A stretch of DNA of 64,000 bases from Ruegeria atlantica (GTDB lineage Bacteria; Pseudomonadota; Alphaproteobacteria; Rhodobacterales; Rhodobacteraceae). The stretch covers positions 310,001 through 374,000 of the forward strand of contig NZ_WQCG01000001.1 of assembly GCF_013032505.1 (NCBI RefSeq). The letters are read 5' to 3'. The first letter of the stretch is position 1. Each line of letters opens with the position of its first letter. The position numbers and the translations under genes are program-made. Below the pieces are notes generated by a model. It was not told where the DNA came from and did not search any database. It saw only the letters and a list, made by a program, of their open reading frames with translations. Shown here one piece after another: positions 39,218 to 47,673 of this stretch.

Positions 39218-40567
39218 TTAGCGCTCAACCAAGCGCAACCAAATTCCTTCCTTCGATCGGACAGTCAAATGCGCAACTGGTACAGGTGTTTGCCCCTCGC
39301 CCAGCTCAAATCGAAAGTGTCGCAAAAGCATGGACACCAAAAGCGGCCCCTCAATCATAGCGAACCCGGCACCGGGGCATACGCGGGACCCTGTTGAGAA
39401 CGGAATGAAAGCGTTGCGCTGACACGACTTTCCGTTCTCAGTCCCCCAACGGGTTGGATCAAATTCGTCCGGGCGATCCCAGATCCTCTCGTGCCGGTGC
39501 AAATGCCAGGGGCTAATCACGATTTGCGAGCTTTCAGGCACATCCCTGTCTCGGAAACGTTCGGGGCAAGTCGTTTCACGCACCATCATTGGCACAGGCG
39601 GGTAAAGCCGCAACGCTTCACGGAACACGTCCCGGCTAAGCCTCAGTCGCGATATTGCGGTAAATTCCGGCGTATCCAACGCCCCTGCTTCTTCGGCCAA
39701 CATGTCCTGCCATTCGGGATACATGGCCAACAGATACAGCGTCCAGGCTAGTGCAGACGCGCTGGTTTCGTGGCCGGCAAGGAAGAAGATCGCGACCTGA
39801 TCGACCATTTCCTGTGTGTCGAAACCACGCCCGGTTTCGGGATCACGTGTTGTCATGATCTTGGTTGCCAGATCGTCCGGCGCTTCACCCCGAGCGATCA
39901 GCGCAGCCCGATCCGCCGTAAGGCGCCGGATGAGCGCCCTGATATCCTTAGCATTTCTTTTGGTGCGCCGCGAATGCAACCTCGGCAACCACTTTGGCAG
40001 CGGGACAAAGGCTGCAATGTTCAAAATGGGTTGTTCGCGCTGATAGCTGCGAAACTTGTCAAAGACCCGAGCGGCTATTTCATGCTCGATAGGCACCGAA
40101 AACAAAGTGCGAAAAATGACATCCGCAGCAATATGGCTGGTGACCTCTTCAAACTCAATGACCTCGTCAGCCTGCGGGCGCAACCGATCCACGGCGGCCT
40201 GACCTGCCGCGAGCATCGCCGGAAACGTGTCCTTCAGGCGCCCACCCTCGAACGCCGGGTCGATGATCCTGCGTTGCTGTTTCCAGGTATCCCCGTTCGT
40301 CAGGAAGACAGAATTTCCCAGCAAAGGACGCAGACCCTCACTTATTCGGTTCGACTTGGGGAAGTCGTCGGGGCGTTTTTTCAGAACCGTGTCAACGAGT
40401 TCCGGCTGGTTCATCAAGTAAGACCTAAAAAACGGTGTTCGAAATTCAGCCATCCAGGCGCGGTACAGCCTATGGGGCTGGGCCGAAAGAATGTCTTTAC
40501 GGAACAGTTTCAAGTATCGCCAAAGCGATACTCTGTCCGGACGCGAAGCCGGTTTGGGCGGTGTCAT
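39218..40567 (-). CDS. Cytochrome P450
   Basis: A 449-residue heme monooxygenase. The I-helix AGHETS (264-269), the K-helix ExxR (EALR, 317-320) and the heme loop FSTGSRVCPG with ligand Cys397 are intact. No N-terminal membrane anchor is evident, so it is probably soluble and needs external ferredoxin partners; none is encoded nearby. The substrate is unknown. Its ATG overlaps the stop of the upstream serine-hydrolase gene (ATGA), so the two are made together. Confidence 0.93.
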   Translation of the reverse strand: MTPPKPASRPDRVSLWRYLKLFRKDILSAQPHRLYRAWMAEFRTPFFRSYLMNQPELVDTVLKKRPDDFPKSNRISEGLRPLLGNSVFLTNGDTWKQQRRIIDPAFEGGRLKDTFPAMLAAGQAAVDRLRPQADEVIEFEEVTSHIAADVIFRTLFSVPIEHEIAARVFDKFRSYQREQPILNIAAFVPLPKWLPRLHSRRTKRNAKDIRALIRRLTADRAALIARGEAPDDLATKIMTTRDPETGRGFDTQEMVDQVAIFFLAGHETSASALAWTLYLLAMYPEWQDMLAEEAGALDTPEFTAISRLRLSRDVFREALRLYPPVPMMVRETTCPERFRDRDVPESSQIVISPWHLHRHERIWDRPDEFDPTRWGTENGKSCQRNAFIPFSTGSRVCPGAGFAMIEGPLLVSMLLRHFRFELGEGQTPVPVAHLTVRSKEGIWLRLVER

Positions 40568-41778
40568 GCGGTCACCGTCGTGTGTTTTGAGACTGGCTTT
40601 TCCACGCGCGATTTCGACGGCACCCGCCCCTCAAACCTCTGCTCCAAGGTTTGTGGACCAGCGGTGATACGAAAATAGTCATACCGATCGGGCTTATCAA
40701 ACGCGCAAAGATATTGGAAATGCAGTCGGAAAAACTTCCAGCGCAAGTACTTCCATCGTTCGGGGGACAGGGTCTGCGTGAAAGCCGCAGACAGGACCAG
40801 CGGCCACTTCTTTTCTGCCGTGGCCACGCCGCTGACCGACACCGGATCGCAAAGGGCAAAAGAACACCCGTCGCCGGGAGCCGAGACATCTACCCATGTC
40901 AGATTTTCCTGCGTGGATAGGAATTGCAAATCGGCCCTTAATTCATGGGCCTGGGGCAGAAAGGAAACCATCGGCACGACCTGTCCCAACGTTAGGAACG
41001 AAAATACAGGCCCGTCGTCACGTTGACCATTGTCGCGGATAACATCGGCCAGAACGCTGACTCCCAGATGGGCGCCTGAGCTATGGCCGACGACCAGCAC
41101 CTCGTCTGCGTCTGAATTCAGCGCTTCTTGGATCAACGCACCGAATGCACGCAGGCGATTTCGCAATTCAACCGGCGTCGCCCCTTTGAGCTTTGCGGAA
41201 TAGGCATAATCATGCATCAGGTAATAAGCAAAAAACTGGCCGTCTTGCTGGCGAAACCAGCGCATCAGAGCGTAAGCGGCCCCAACTGCCAGAACTACGC
41301 CCAGCCAATCGATAAACGGCATTAAAACCCATGTCATGGCCGCGGCTAGCAAGATCGCCAACAGCAGTTGAGCCACCAACATTCCAACTGGATAGAGTGC
41401 GGCAATCACCGGTCCTTTGCGCAGCTGCATCAGGCGCCACAGCGTTCCAGAGGACATATAGATCCATGCAGTCTGCACCAATTGCAGATAGGTCGCCGGG
41501 ATCGAATTGGACATGCTGTCACGCACCAGATCCGACCAGACCAAAACACTTACATCAGCTTGAACTTCTTCACCATCCTGCCGGGAAGTGACGTGCCACC
41601 CATACGGGCCATCGCCTGACTTGGCGGACACCGAAATCTGATAACCGGATACCTCCGACTGAAGCATGCCTTCGGTACGATAAAGCTCACGATACCGCCG
41701 CGGTGGTATCGGATCATAGCCAGGGATATAGAATACTTGGCGTTTACGCACCCGTGGATGATTATTCTGACTGCTCAT
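40564..41778 (-). CDS. Putative membrane-anchored alpha/beta hydrolase
   Basis: A 404-residue protein with a lipase-like nucleophile elbow GHSSG (VLVVGHSSGAHLGVS, about 247-261) and two membrane segments near residues 127-170 (LLLAILLAAAMTWVLMPF and LGVVLAVGAAYALM). The N terminus begins with a basic stretch and VFYIPGYDPIPPRRYRELYR, a segment I associate only with uncharacterised proteins. The remaining catalytic Asp and His cannot be fixed by eye. Coupling to the P450 suggests they act on the same lipid-like substrate. Confidence 0.7.
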   Translation of the reverse strand: MSSQNNHPRVRKRQVFYIPGYDPIPPRRYRELYRTEGMLQSEVSGYQISVSAKSGDGPYGWHVTSRQDGEEVQADVSVLVWSDLVRDSMSNSIPATYLQLVQTAWIYMSSGTLWRLMQLRKGPVIAALYPVGMLVAQLLLAILLAAAMTWVLMPFIDWLGVVLAVGAAYALMRWFRQQDGQFFAYYLMHDYAYSAKLKGATPVELRNRLRAFGALIQEALNSDADEVLVVGHSSGAHLGVSVLADVIRDNGQRDDGPVFSFLTLGQVVPMVSFLPQAHELRADLQFLSTQENLTWVDVSAPGDGCSFALCDPVSVSGVATAEKKWPLVLSAAFTQTLSPERWKYLRWKFFRLHFQYLCAFDKPDRYDYFRITAGPQTLEQRFEGRVPSKSRVEKPVSKHTTVTA

Positions 41779-41841
41779 GGCCTTACCTTCTGCAGCGCAG
41801 GTTAACGCAGCCTGAGCGTCAAGGTAAGTCAGATCAACAGA

Positions 41842-42594
41842 TCATCCGAAATTCGCCAGCGCCGGGAAAGTTTCCAGCAGCCACCAGCTGAATTCTGTGA
41901 ACAGGCCTGTGATCAGCATGATGCCCACGAAAAGCAACAAGCCCCCCATCACCTTTTCAATGGTACCCATGTAAGGCTTGATCCGGTTCATCACCGTCAT
42001 CGACCGGTTCAGGAACATCGCCGCCAGCAGGAACGGTATGCCCAAGCCAGCCGCATAAACGCCCAACAACAGGGTCCCACGCGCGACCGATGCCTCAGAC
42101 GCCGCAAGTGACAGGATCGCCCCCAACTGCGGTCCAATACATGGCGTCCAGCCAAAGGCAAAAGCCAGACCAAGAATATAAGCGCCGAATACAGATCCAC
42201 CGGAATCACCGGTTTCAATCCGGGCTTCGCGGTCAAGAAACGGGATACGGAAGACGTTCAGGAAATGTAGGCCAAAGACGATGACTACTGCGCCAGACAC
42301 CTTCGCGAACAGCACCTGGTTCTGAAGGACAAACGCCCCGAACGCGGATGCTGTGAAGCCCAGCAACAAAAACACGGTGGACAGGCCCAACACAAAGAAC
42401 AAGGCCGCCAATGTTGCCTTGCGCCGCGCTTGCGCCTCATCCTGCATTTCGTTGATCGTTACGCCGCTCATGTATGCCAGATATGGCGGAACGATGGGCA
42501 AAACGCAGGGCGACAGAAAGCTGATCAACCCGCCCAGCATCGCGATGAACATGGCAGGCAGCAAGCCCGCGTCGATGATATCTATTCCGAACAT
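41842..42594 (-). CDS. ccdA: Cytochrome c biogenesis thiol transporter CcdA
   Basis: Carries electrons from cytoplasmic thioredoxin to the periplasm for apocytochrome c and other thiols. The 250-residue protein has six predicted membrane helices and the two redox cysteines, Cys30 in LSPCVLP and the second in GWTPCIGP (about residue 152). The ccm genes at 54.6-58.8 kb act in the same pathway. It is divergent from a TusA-like gene. Confidence 0.92.
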   Translation of the reverse strand: MFGIDIIDAGLLPAMFIAMLGGLISFLSPCVLPIVPPYLAYMSGVTINEMQDEAQARRKATLAALFFVLGLSTVFLLLGFTASAFGAFVLQNQVLFAKVSGAVVIVFGLHFLNVFRIPFLDREARIETGDSGGSVFGAYILGLAFAFGWTPCIGPQLGAILSLAASEASVARGTLLLGVYAAGLGIPFLLAAMFLNRSMTVMNRIKPYMGTIEKVMGGLLLFVGIMLITGLFTEFSWWLLETFPALANFG

Positions 42595-42699
42595 GATTCA
42601 GCACATATGGTATGGGGCGGCCAACGTCACGGGGCCATTCGGTCACATCCTCGTGGTTGCACGCTGGACACCCTGCCAAAGTGGAAATATCTGAACCTT

Positions 42700-42933
42700 A
42701 TGTCAAATCCATCCGATACACTCGACGCGTTAGGTCTGCTGTGCCCTCTGCCAGTTCTCAAGGCACGCAAACGTTTGAAATCCATGCCGGCCGGTGCAGT
42801 TCTGCGCGTACTTGCAGATGATCCTGCTGCTATAATTGATGTCCCGCATTTCTGCGTCGAGAGCGGTCACCAACTGCTGTCGCAGGAGGACGCGGACGGC
42901 CATCAGGTCTATTTGATCCAGAAATCTAGCTGA
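42700..42933 (+). CDS. TusA-family sulfur carrier protein
   Basis: A 77-residue SirA/TusA protein with the CPxP motif near the N terminus (LGLLCPLPVLKARKRLK) that bears a persulfide in the family. Possible roles are sulfur relay to tRNA thiolation or molybdenum-cofactor proteins. The ATG at 42700 gives the canonical length; the open frame upstream overlaps ccdA. A strong terminator follows. Confidence 0.85.
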   Translation: MSNPSDTLDALGLLCPLPVLKARKRLKSMPAGAVLRVLADDPAAIIDVPHFCVESGHQLLSQEDADGHQVYLIQKSS

Positions 42934-42945
42934 GATTGGCCGAAA

Positions 42946-42980
42946 CAAAAAAGGCGGACACCTGGCCCGCCTTTTCTTTT
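42946..42980. terminator. Bidirectional terminator
   Basis: AAGGCGG (42951-42957) pairs with CCGCCTT (42967-42973), with A-runs before and T-runs after on both strands. It ends the TusA-like gene on the plus strand and rne on the minus strand. Confidence 0.85.
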
Positions 42981-45817
42981 TACTGGCCCAGTGACCACCA
43001 GCCACGCCGCTTTGGCTTGGCCGGCTGTTCGGGCTCTTCGGCTACAACCTCCAAAACCGGTTCGGGTGTCTCTTCAACCACGACTTCCGCAGGCTCCTGC
43101 GAGTCGTCAGCGGTCGCCTCAACGACTGGCTCGGGTTGTTCAACCGCTACAGGTTCAGCCTGTTCTTCGGTGGAAGTTTCCGCCTCAGTCTCAGGTTGTT
43201 TTGCCGCCGTTTCAGTTTTTTCACCGTCTTCTGCAGTTTCTGCCGCTACTTCTTCTGGTGCTTCCGTTACACCAGTTTCCACGGCCTCTGCTTCCGGCGC
43301 TACAACTTCACCATCTTTGCCCGCAGTCTCTTCAGACGCGGCTTCAGAAGTTTTTTCTTCTGCCACTTCAATAGGTTCGGCGTCTTTCTTCTTACGGCGA
43401 GGCGCACGACGACGCTTGGGCTTGGCGGCTTTTTCTTCCTCAACCGGTTCGGAGGCTTCACCTTCAGGCTTTGTTTCATCTGCCACGTCGGTCTTAGCTT
43501 CATCCGATGCCTCGGACGTTGCCGCATCACCTTCGTCAGCGTTCGCCTCGGAAGATTCGCCGGAACCATTGCCCTTTTTCCGACGACGGCGACGACGTTT
43601 ACGCTTGGGCTTGGTGTCCTCTTCAGCCTGAACAGCTTCCTCTTCGACCTGCTCTTCTTCGCTGGCGTCAACAAGATCCATCAGGGACGCGTCTACCGAA
43701 ACGACTGGAGCTGTGGCTTCCGGTACGATCCGGCTGGCGGTTTTGAACTTCTCCATCGAGAAATCCGGGCTGACCAAATGCACGTCACCTTCGACACGTA
43801 CGGACAGGCCATACCGCGCCTCAATCTGCGCGATATGCTCGCGCTTCTGGTTCATAAGGAAGTTGGCGATGCTGACCGGGCAGCGCACAAGCACCTCGCG
43901 CGAGCGGCGGCGCGTGCCCTCTTCCTCGATCTGACGCAGGATCGACAAGGCCATGTTGTCGTCCGACCGGATTAGACCAGTTCCGTGACACGCCGGGCAC
44001 GGCTGTGTCGTGGCCTCCAACATACCGGGACGCAGACGCTGGCGGCTCATCTCCAGCAGTCCAAAGCCCGAGATGCGGCCAACCTGAATGCGGGCCCTAT
44101 CGGTTTTCAGCTTGTCTTTCAGACGCTTTTCGACGGCCGAGTTATTCTTCCTCTCGTCCATATCGATGAAGTCGATGACGATCAGACCGGCCAGGTCGCG
44201 CAGACGCAGTTGGCGCGCAACCTCTTCTGCGGCCTCGAGGTTGGTCTTGAGCGCGGTTTCCTCGATCGAGCCTTCTTTGGTGGCCCGGCCAGAGTTCACG
44301 TCGATCGCAACCAGCGCCTCTGTCACGCCAATCACGATATAACCACCAGATTTCAGCTGAACGGTCGGGTTGAACATCCCGGCCAGATAGCTTTCAACCT
44401 GATAGCGTGCGAACAAGGGCAACGCGTCTTCATACCGTTTCACGTTCTTGGCGTGGGACGGCATGATCATCTTCATGAAGTCCTTGGCGATGCGATATCC
44501 GCCTTCACCTTCGACCAGAACCTCATCGATTTCGCGATTATAGAGATCGCGGATCGACCGTTTGATCAGGTCGCCTTCTTCATAGATTTTCGCGGGCGCA
44601 ATGGATTTCAGCGTGAGCTCACGGATCTGCTCCCACATGCGTTGCAAATATTCGTAGTCGCGCTTGATCTCGGATTTGGTGCGCTTGGCACCGGCTGTGC
44701 GAATAATTAAACCCGCCCCCGTGGGCACGTCGATTTCCGCAGCGATTTCTTTAAGCTTCTTACGATCCGGAGCATTGGTGATCTTGCGGCTGATCCCGCC
44801 ACCACGCGCCGTGTTTGGCATCAAAACGCAGTACCGACCTGCCAACGACAGATACGTGGTCAGGGCTGCGCCTTTGTTGCCGCGTTCTTCTTTGACGACC
44901 TGAACCAGCAGAACCTGGCGAACCTTGATAACCTCTTGAATCTTATAGCGACGCGGACGTGGTTTACGAACGGGGCGGATATCCTCGCTGTCATCTTCGT
45001 CGGCGACGGATTCAATAGAGTCGTCCTTCGCAGTCGCATCAGCTCGTGCTTCTTCAGTCTTACTCTCGTCTTCTTCGGTCGTGTCTTCCGAGGTTTCGGC
45101 CTTCGCTTCACTCACCGTTTCGTCAGAGTTCTCTTCAGCTCCTGCAGAATCGGTCTCTGCAGCTTCCGCAGCAGGTTCTTCAACCTCTTGCTCAGGCTCG
45201 TGATCGTCTTCCGATGATGCAGATTCGCCTTCAGCTTCTGATGACTCAGCTGTTTCTGGCTGGTCCGGTGACGCTGCCTCATCAATAGGCTCTTCCACCG
45301 GCGTTTCGGCAACCCGGTCTGCTGGTGATGTCCCTTCGAGGACCGGGCCATCGGCTCCTTCTTCGCCTTCGTCCAGATCAATGGTTTCCATGCCAGTAGG
45401 TTCGTTCGAAACTTCGATCGACTCCACCGCATCGTCAGACTTCACATCCGCAGCTTTAGACCGCGACCGTGAACGGCGTTTTTTAGGCTTGGTGTCTTCC
45501 GCTTCGTCGCGCGCCTTCATTGCCTCAGCATAAGCGCGCTCTTCTTCCATCAACGCTTCGCGATCAGCCACGGGGATCTGATAGTAATCCGGGTGAATCT
45601 CGGAAAAGGCCAGAAACCCATGCCGGTTCCCGCCGTAATCTACAAAGGCCGCCTGAAGAGACGGCTCAACCCGGGTTACTTTTGCAAGATAGATGTTGCC
45701 AGCAAGCTGGCGTTTGTTTTCGGATTCAAAATCGAACTCCTCGACCTTGTTTCCGTCAACCACCACGACGCGGGTTTCCTCCGCGTGGGTGGCATCGATA
45801 AGCATTTTCTTAGCCAT
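42980..45817 (-). CDS. rne: Ribonuclease E
   Basis: Main mRNA-decay endonuclease and degradosome platform. From the ATG at 45817 (AAGGAAA upstream) it has 945 residues. The S1 domain (GNIYLAKVTRVEPSLQAAFVDYGG) is interrupted by an acidic, Glu/Ser-rich insert of about 200 residues (roughly 95-295) before RYKIQEVIKVRQVLLVQV. The DNase I-like domain has the metal aspartates in VAIDVNS and LIVIDFIDM, and the zinc-link CPACHGTG follows. The C-terminal ~300 residues are acidic with basic RRRRRR-type patches, a disordered scaffold. The frame extends to 46021 but without family similarity. Confidence 0.95.
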   Translation of the reverse strand: MAKKMLIDATHAEETRVVVVDGNKVEEFDFESENKRQLAGNIYLAKVTRVEPSLQAAFVDYGGNRHGFLAFSEIHPDYYQIPVADREALMEEERAYAEAMKARDEAEDTKPKKRRSRSRSKAADVKSDDAVESIEVSNEPTGMETIDLDEGEEGADGPVLEGTSPADRVAETPVEEPIDEAASPDQPETAESSEAEGESASSEDDHEPEQEVEEPAAEAAETDSAGAEENSDETVSEAKAETSEDTTEEDESKTEEARADATAKDDSIESVADEDDSEDIRPVRKPRPRRYKIQEVIKVRQVLLVQVVKEERGNKGAALTTYLSLAGRYCVLMPNTARGGGISRKITNAPDRKKLKEIAAEIDVPTGAGLIIRTAGAKRTKSEIKRDYEYLQRMWEQIRELTLKSIAPAKIYEEGDLIKRSIRDLYNREIDEVLVEGEGGYRIAKDFMKMIMPSHAKNVKRYEDALPLFARYQVESYLAGMFNPTVQLKSGGYIVIGVTEALVAIDVNSGRATKEGSIEETALKTNLEAAEEVARQLRLRDLAGLIVIDFIDMDERKNNSAVEKRLKDKLKTDRARIQVGRISGFGLLEMSRQRLRPGMLEATTQPCPACHGTGLIRSDDNMALSILRQIEEEGTRRRSREVLVRCPVSIANFLMNQKREHIAQIEARYGLSVRVEGDVHLVSPDFSMEKFKTASRIVPEATAPVVSVDASLMDLVDASEEEQVEEEAVQAEEDTKPKRKRRRRRRKKGNGSGESSEANADEGDAATSEASDEAKTDVADETKPEGEASEPVEEEKAAKPKRRRAPRRKKKDAEPIEVAEEKTSEAASEETAGKDGEVVAPEAEAVETGVTEAPEEVAAETAEDGEKTETAAKQPETEAETSTEEQAEPVAVEQPEPVVEATADDSQEPAEVVVEETPEPVLEVVAEEPEQPAKPKRRGWWSLGQ

Positions 45818-46326
45818 GTTTCCTTGGTGCACCGCGCCAAACGCGTTGTCCTTACCCGTCCAGGAGGACAGGCGCTTTTGGGGTGGTGTCTTGTCAGGGC
45901 GATATCGGACGGCGCGCGGCAGGGTCTGGCGCTTTGGCCCCCTGCCCGTACACTCAATCGTTGCGCGCGCGTCATCGCGGTTCTTCTCCGACAGGCGCGG
46001 ATCTGGCCGCTGCCTGCCCATTTATTCCTTTCGCCCGCTGTAGCGGGCTCAGGCGTTCAGCTGCCCCCTTGGGGGCACAATCGGTCTGCTTTGCCATGCG
46101 GGATTGATCACCATCAGTAGCAGAGCAGCGAAACTCAAAGATTCGGGACTTTTGGGCGCAAAACAGCCCTGCCCGTCAGGACACAATAAAAGCAGTCCTG
46201 TGGAAAACACAATGGGCAAACTGCGAGAAGATCAATAGAAGGCCCCGGGATCTATTGATCTGCCCTCAAATATCCCGGGGGCAAATTGAACCGCGGGCTC
46301 AAGAGGGGGTTGGCCCCCTCTCTTTC
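45818..46326 (-). promoter_or_regulatory. Long structured upstream region of rne
   Basis: About 500 bp without a gene. It holds several strong hairpins: GCCCGC/GCGGGC (46033-46048), TGCCCC/GGGGCA (46062-46077), and a perfect 10-bp inverted repeat GATCAATAGA/TCTATTGATC (46230-46239, 46251-46260). The loop of the last contains CCCCGGGA, which can pair with TCCCGGGG at 46273-46280. A further AGAGGGGG/CCCCCTCT stem (46304-46323) lies just past the dctD stop. RNase E in enterobacteria autoregulates through its leader; a similar role here is inference. Confidence 0.5.
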
Positions 46327-47661
46327 CTAAAGATAGTCCGAACGCTGCAGACCGTACTTCGCCATCTTCTCGTTGAGTGTCCGACGTGGCAGGCAAAGTT
46401 CGTCCATCACGGATGCAATCGAACCCTTGTGCCGACGCATGGTATTATCGATCAGCATCCGCTCGAACGCTTCGACATACTCCTTGAGCGGCTTGCCCTC
46501 GGTCGTCATGACGGGCTGCATTTCCTCGTGATCGGACATCAAAAGCGATGCAATCGTCCCGGAACCGCGCCGTGACTGTAGGACGGCCCGTTCTGCGATG
46601 TTGATCAACTGCCGTACATTTCCCGGCCATGGAGCTTGCAACAACTGAGCCGCTTCTTGAGCACTCACCTGAGGCGCTTCGCAGCCATACTCCTCAGAGA
46701 ACTGTTCGCTGAGCCGGGTAAACAGCGTCAGAATGTCTTCACCGCGCTGGCGCAGGGGTGGCATGGTTATCCGCAATGCAGCCAGACGATAGAACAGGTC
46801 CGGGCGCAGAACATCTTCGCTGGTCTTTCCCGCTTCCTGCAGGTTGGAAATCGCGATGATACGGGTTTCGGCCGGCGTGCCCTGATCGTTCATCACACTC
46901 AGCAAACGGGCCTGCAGCGTATCGCTCAGCGCCTCGACGTCCTCCAGCACCAGCGTTCCGCCCCGAGCCTCTTCGATTGCGGGCAATTGCGCATCTTCCG
47001 GCATCATCGGGCCGAACAGACGTTTCGACAGCGCCTCTTCCTCAAGCGCCGCACAGCTCACCAAAACAAACTTCTTACCGGCACGGCTACCAACTGCATG
47101 CAACGCATGCGCCACCAGTGTCTTACCTGTGCCGGTTTCCCCGTCGATCAGTACGTGACCGTCCGCTTGGCCCAGATCCAGGATATCTTCGCGCAGACGT
47201 TCCATGACCGGGCTGGCCCCGATCAGTTTGTTCATTATCTGCGTTCCACCCGACAGCTCGCGCCTCAGGGCACGGTTGTCCAAGGTCAGTCGACGCGCAG
47301 TACTGGCGCGTTTGGCCAGTTCCGACATGCGATCGGGGTTAAAGGGCTTTTCAAGAAAATCGAATGCCCCGACGCGCATGGCTTCTACCGCCATTGGCAC
47401 ATCCCCGTGACCGGTGATCATGATGACTGGCAACGTACTGTCGGCCCCCATCAGCTTTTTCAACAGTTGAATGCCGTCCATGCCAGGCATTTTGATATCC
47501 GAGATCACGATACCCGGATATTCCGGCCCCAACACCTTCAGCGCGTCCTCGGCACTGGCGAAGGTTTCCGTGTCGTATCCCGACAGTGCCAGCCATTGGC
47601 TGATCGACTGGCGCATGTCCTGTTCGTCATCCACAATGGCGATCTTCATGGCCTGTGCCAT
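46327..47661 (-). CDS. dctD: DctD-like response regulator lacking the sigma-54 contact motif
   Basis: A 444-residue NtrC-class protein: receiver domain with Asp55 (VISDIKMPG), AAA+ domain with Walker A GETGTGKT (174-181), and a C-terminal Fis-type helix-turn-helix. The loop that normally carries GAFTGA after LFG is replaced (LFGPMMPEDAQLP, 215-227), and Walker B reads TLVLED (236-241) rather than the usual LDE. It follows dctB closely and, by family, would control C4-dicarboxylate uptake, but no transporter gene is in the window. GAGGA precedes the ATG. Confidence 0.88.
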   Translation of the reverse strand: MAQAMKIAIVDDEQDMRQSISQWLALSGYDTETFASAEDALKVLGPEYPGIVISDIKMPGMDGIQLLKKLMGADSTLPVIMITGHGDVPMAVEAMRVGAFDFLEKPFNPDRMSELAKRASTARRLTLDNRALRRELSGGTQIMNKLIGASPVMERLREDILDLGQADGHVLIDGETGTGKTLVAHALHAVGSRAGKKFVLVSCAALEEEALSKRLFGPMMPEDAQLPAIEEARGGTLVLEDVEALSDTLQARLLSVMNDQGTPAETRIIAISNLQEAGKTSEDVLRPDLFYRLAALRITMPPLRQRGEDILTLFTRLSEQFSEEYGCEAPQVSAQEAAQLLQAPWPGNVRQLINIAERAVLQSRRGSGTIASLLMSDHEEMQPVMTTEGKPLKEYVEAFERMLIDNTMRRHKGSIASVMDELCLPRRTLNEKMAKYGLQRSDYL

Positions 47662-47673
47662 AGTTATTCCTCG

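Noticed and set aside
43136..43975. Phe-rich plus-strand frame opposite rne
   Set aside because: It mirrors the acidic repeat tail of RNase E; Glu/Ala codons read backwards as Phe/Ser/Arg. Not a membrane protein gene.
45818..46021. N-terminal extension of RNase E to 46021
   Set aside because: The extra 68 residues have no similarity to the family, and the ATG at 45817 has a good AAGGAAA site.
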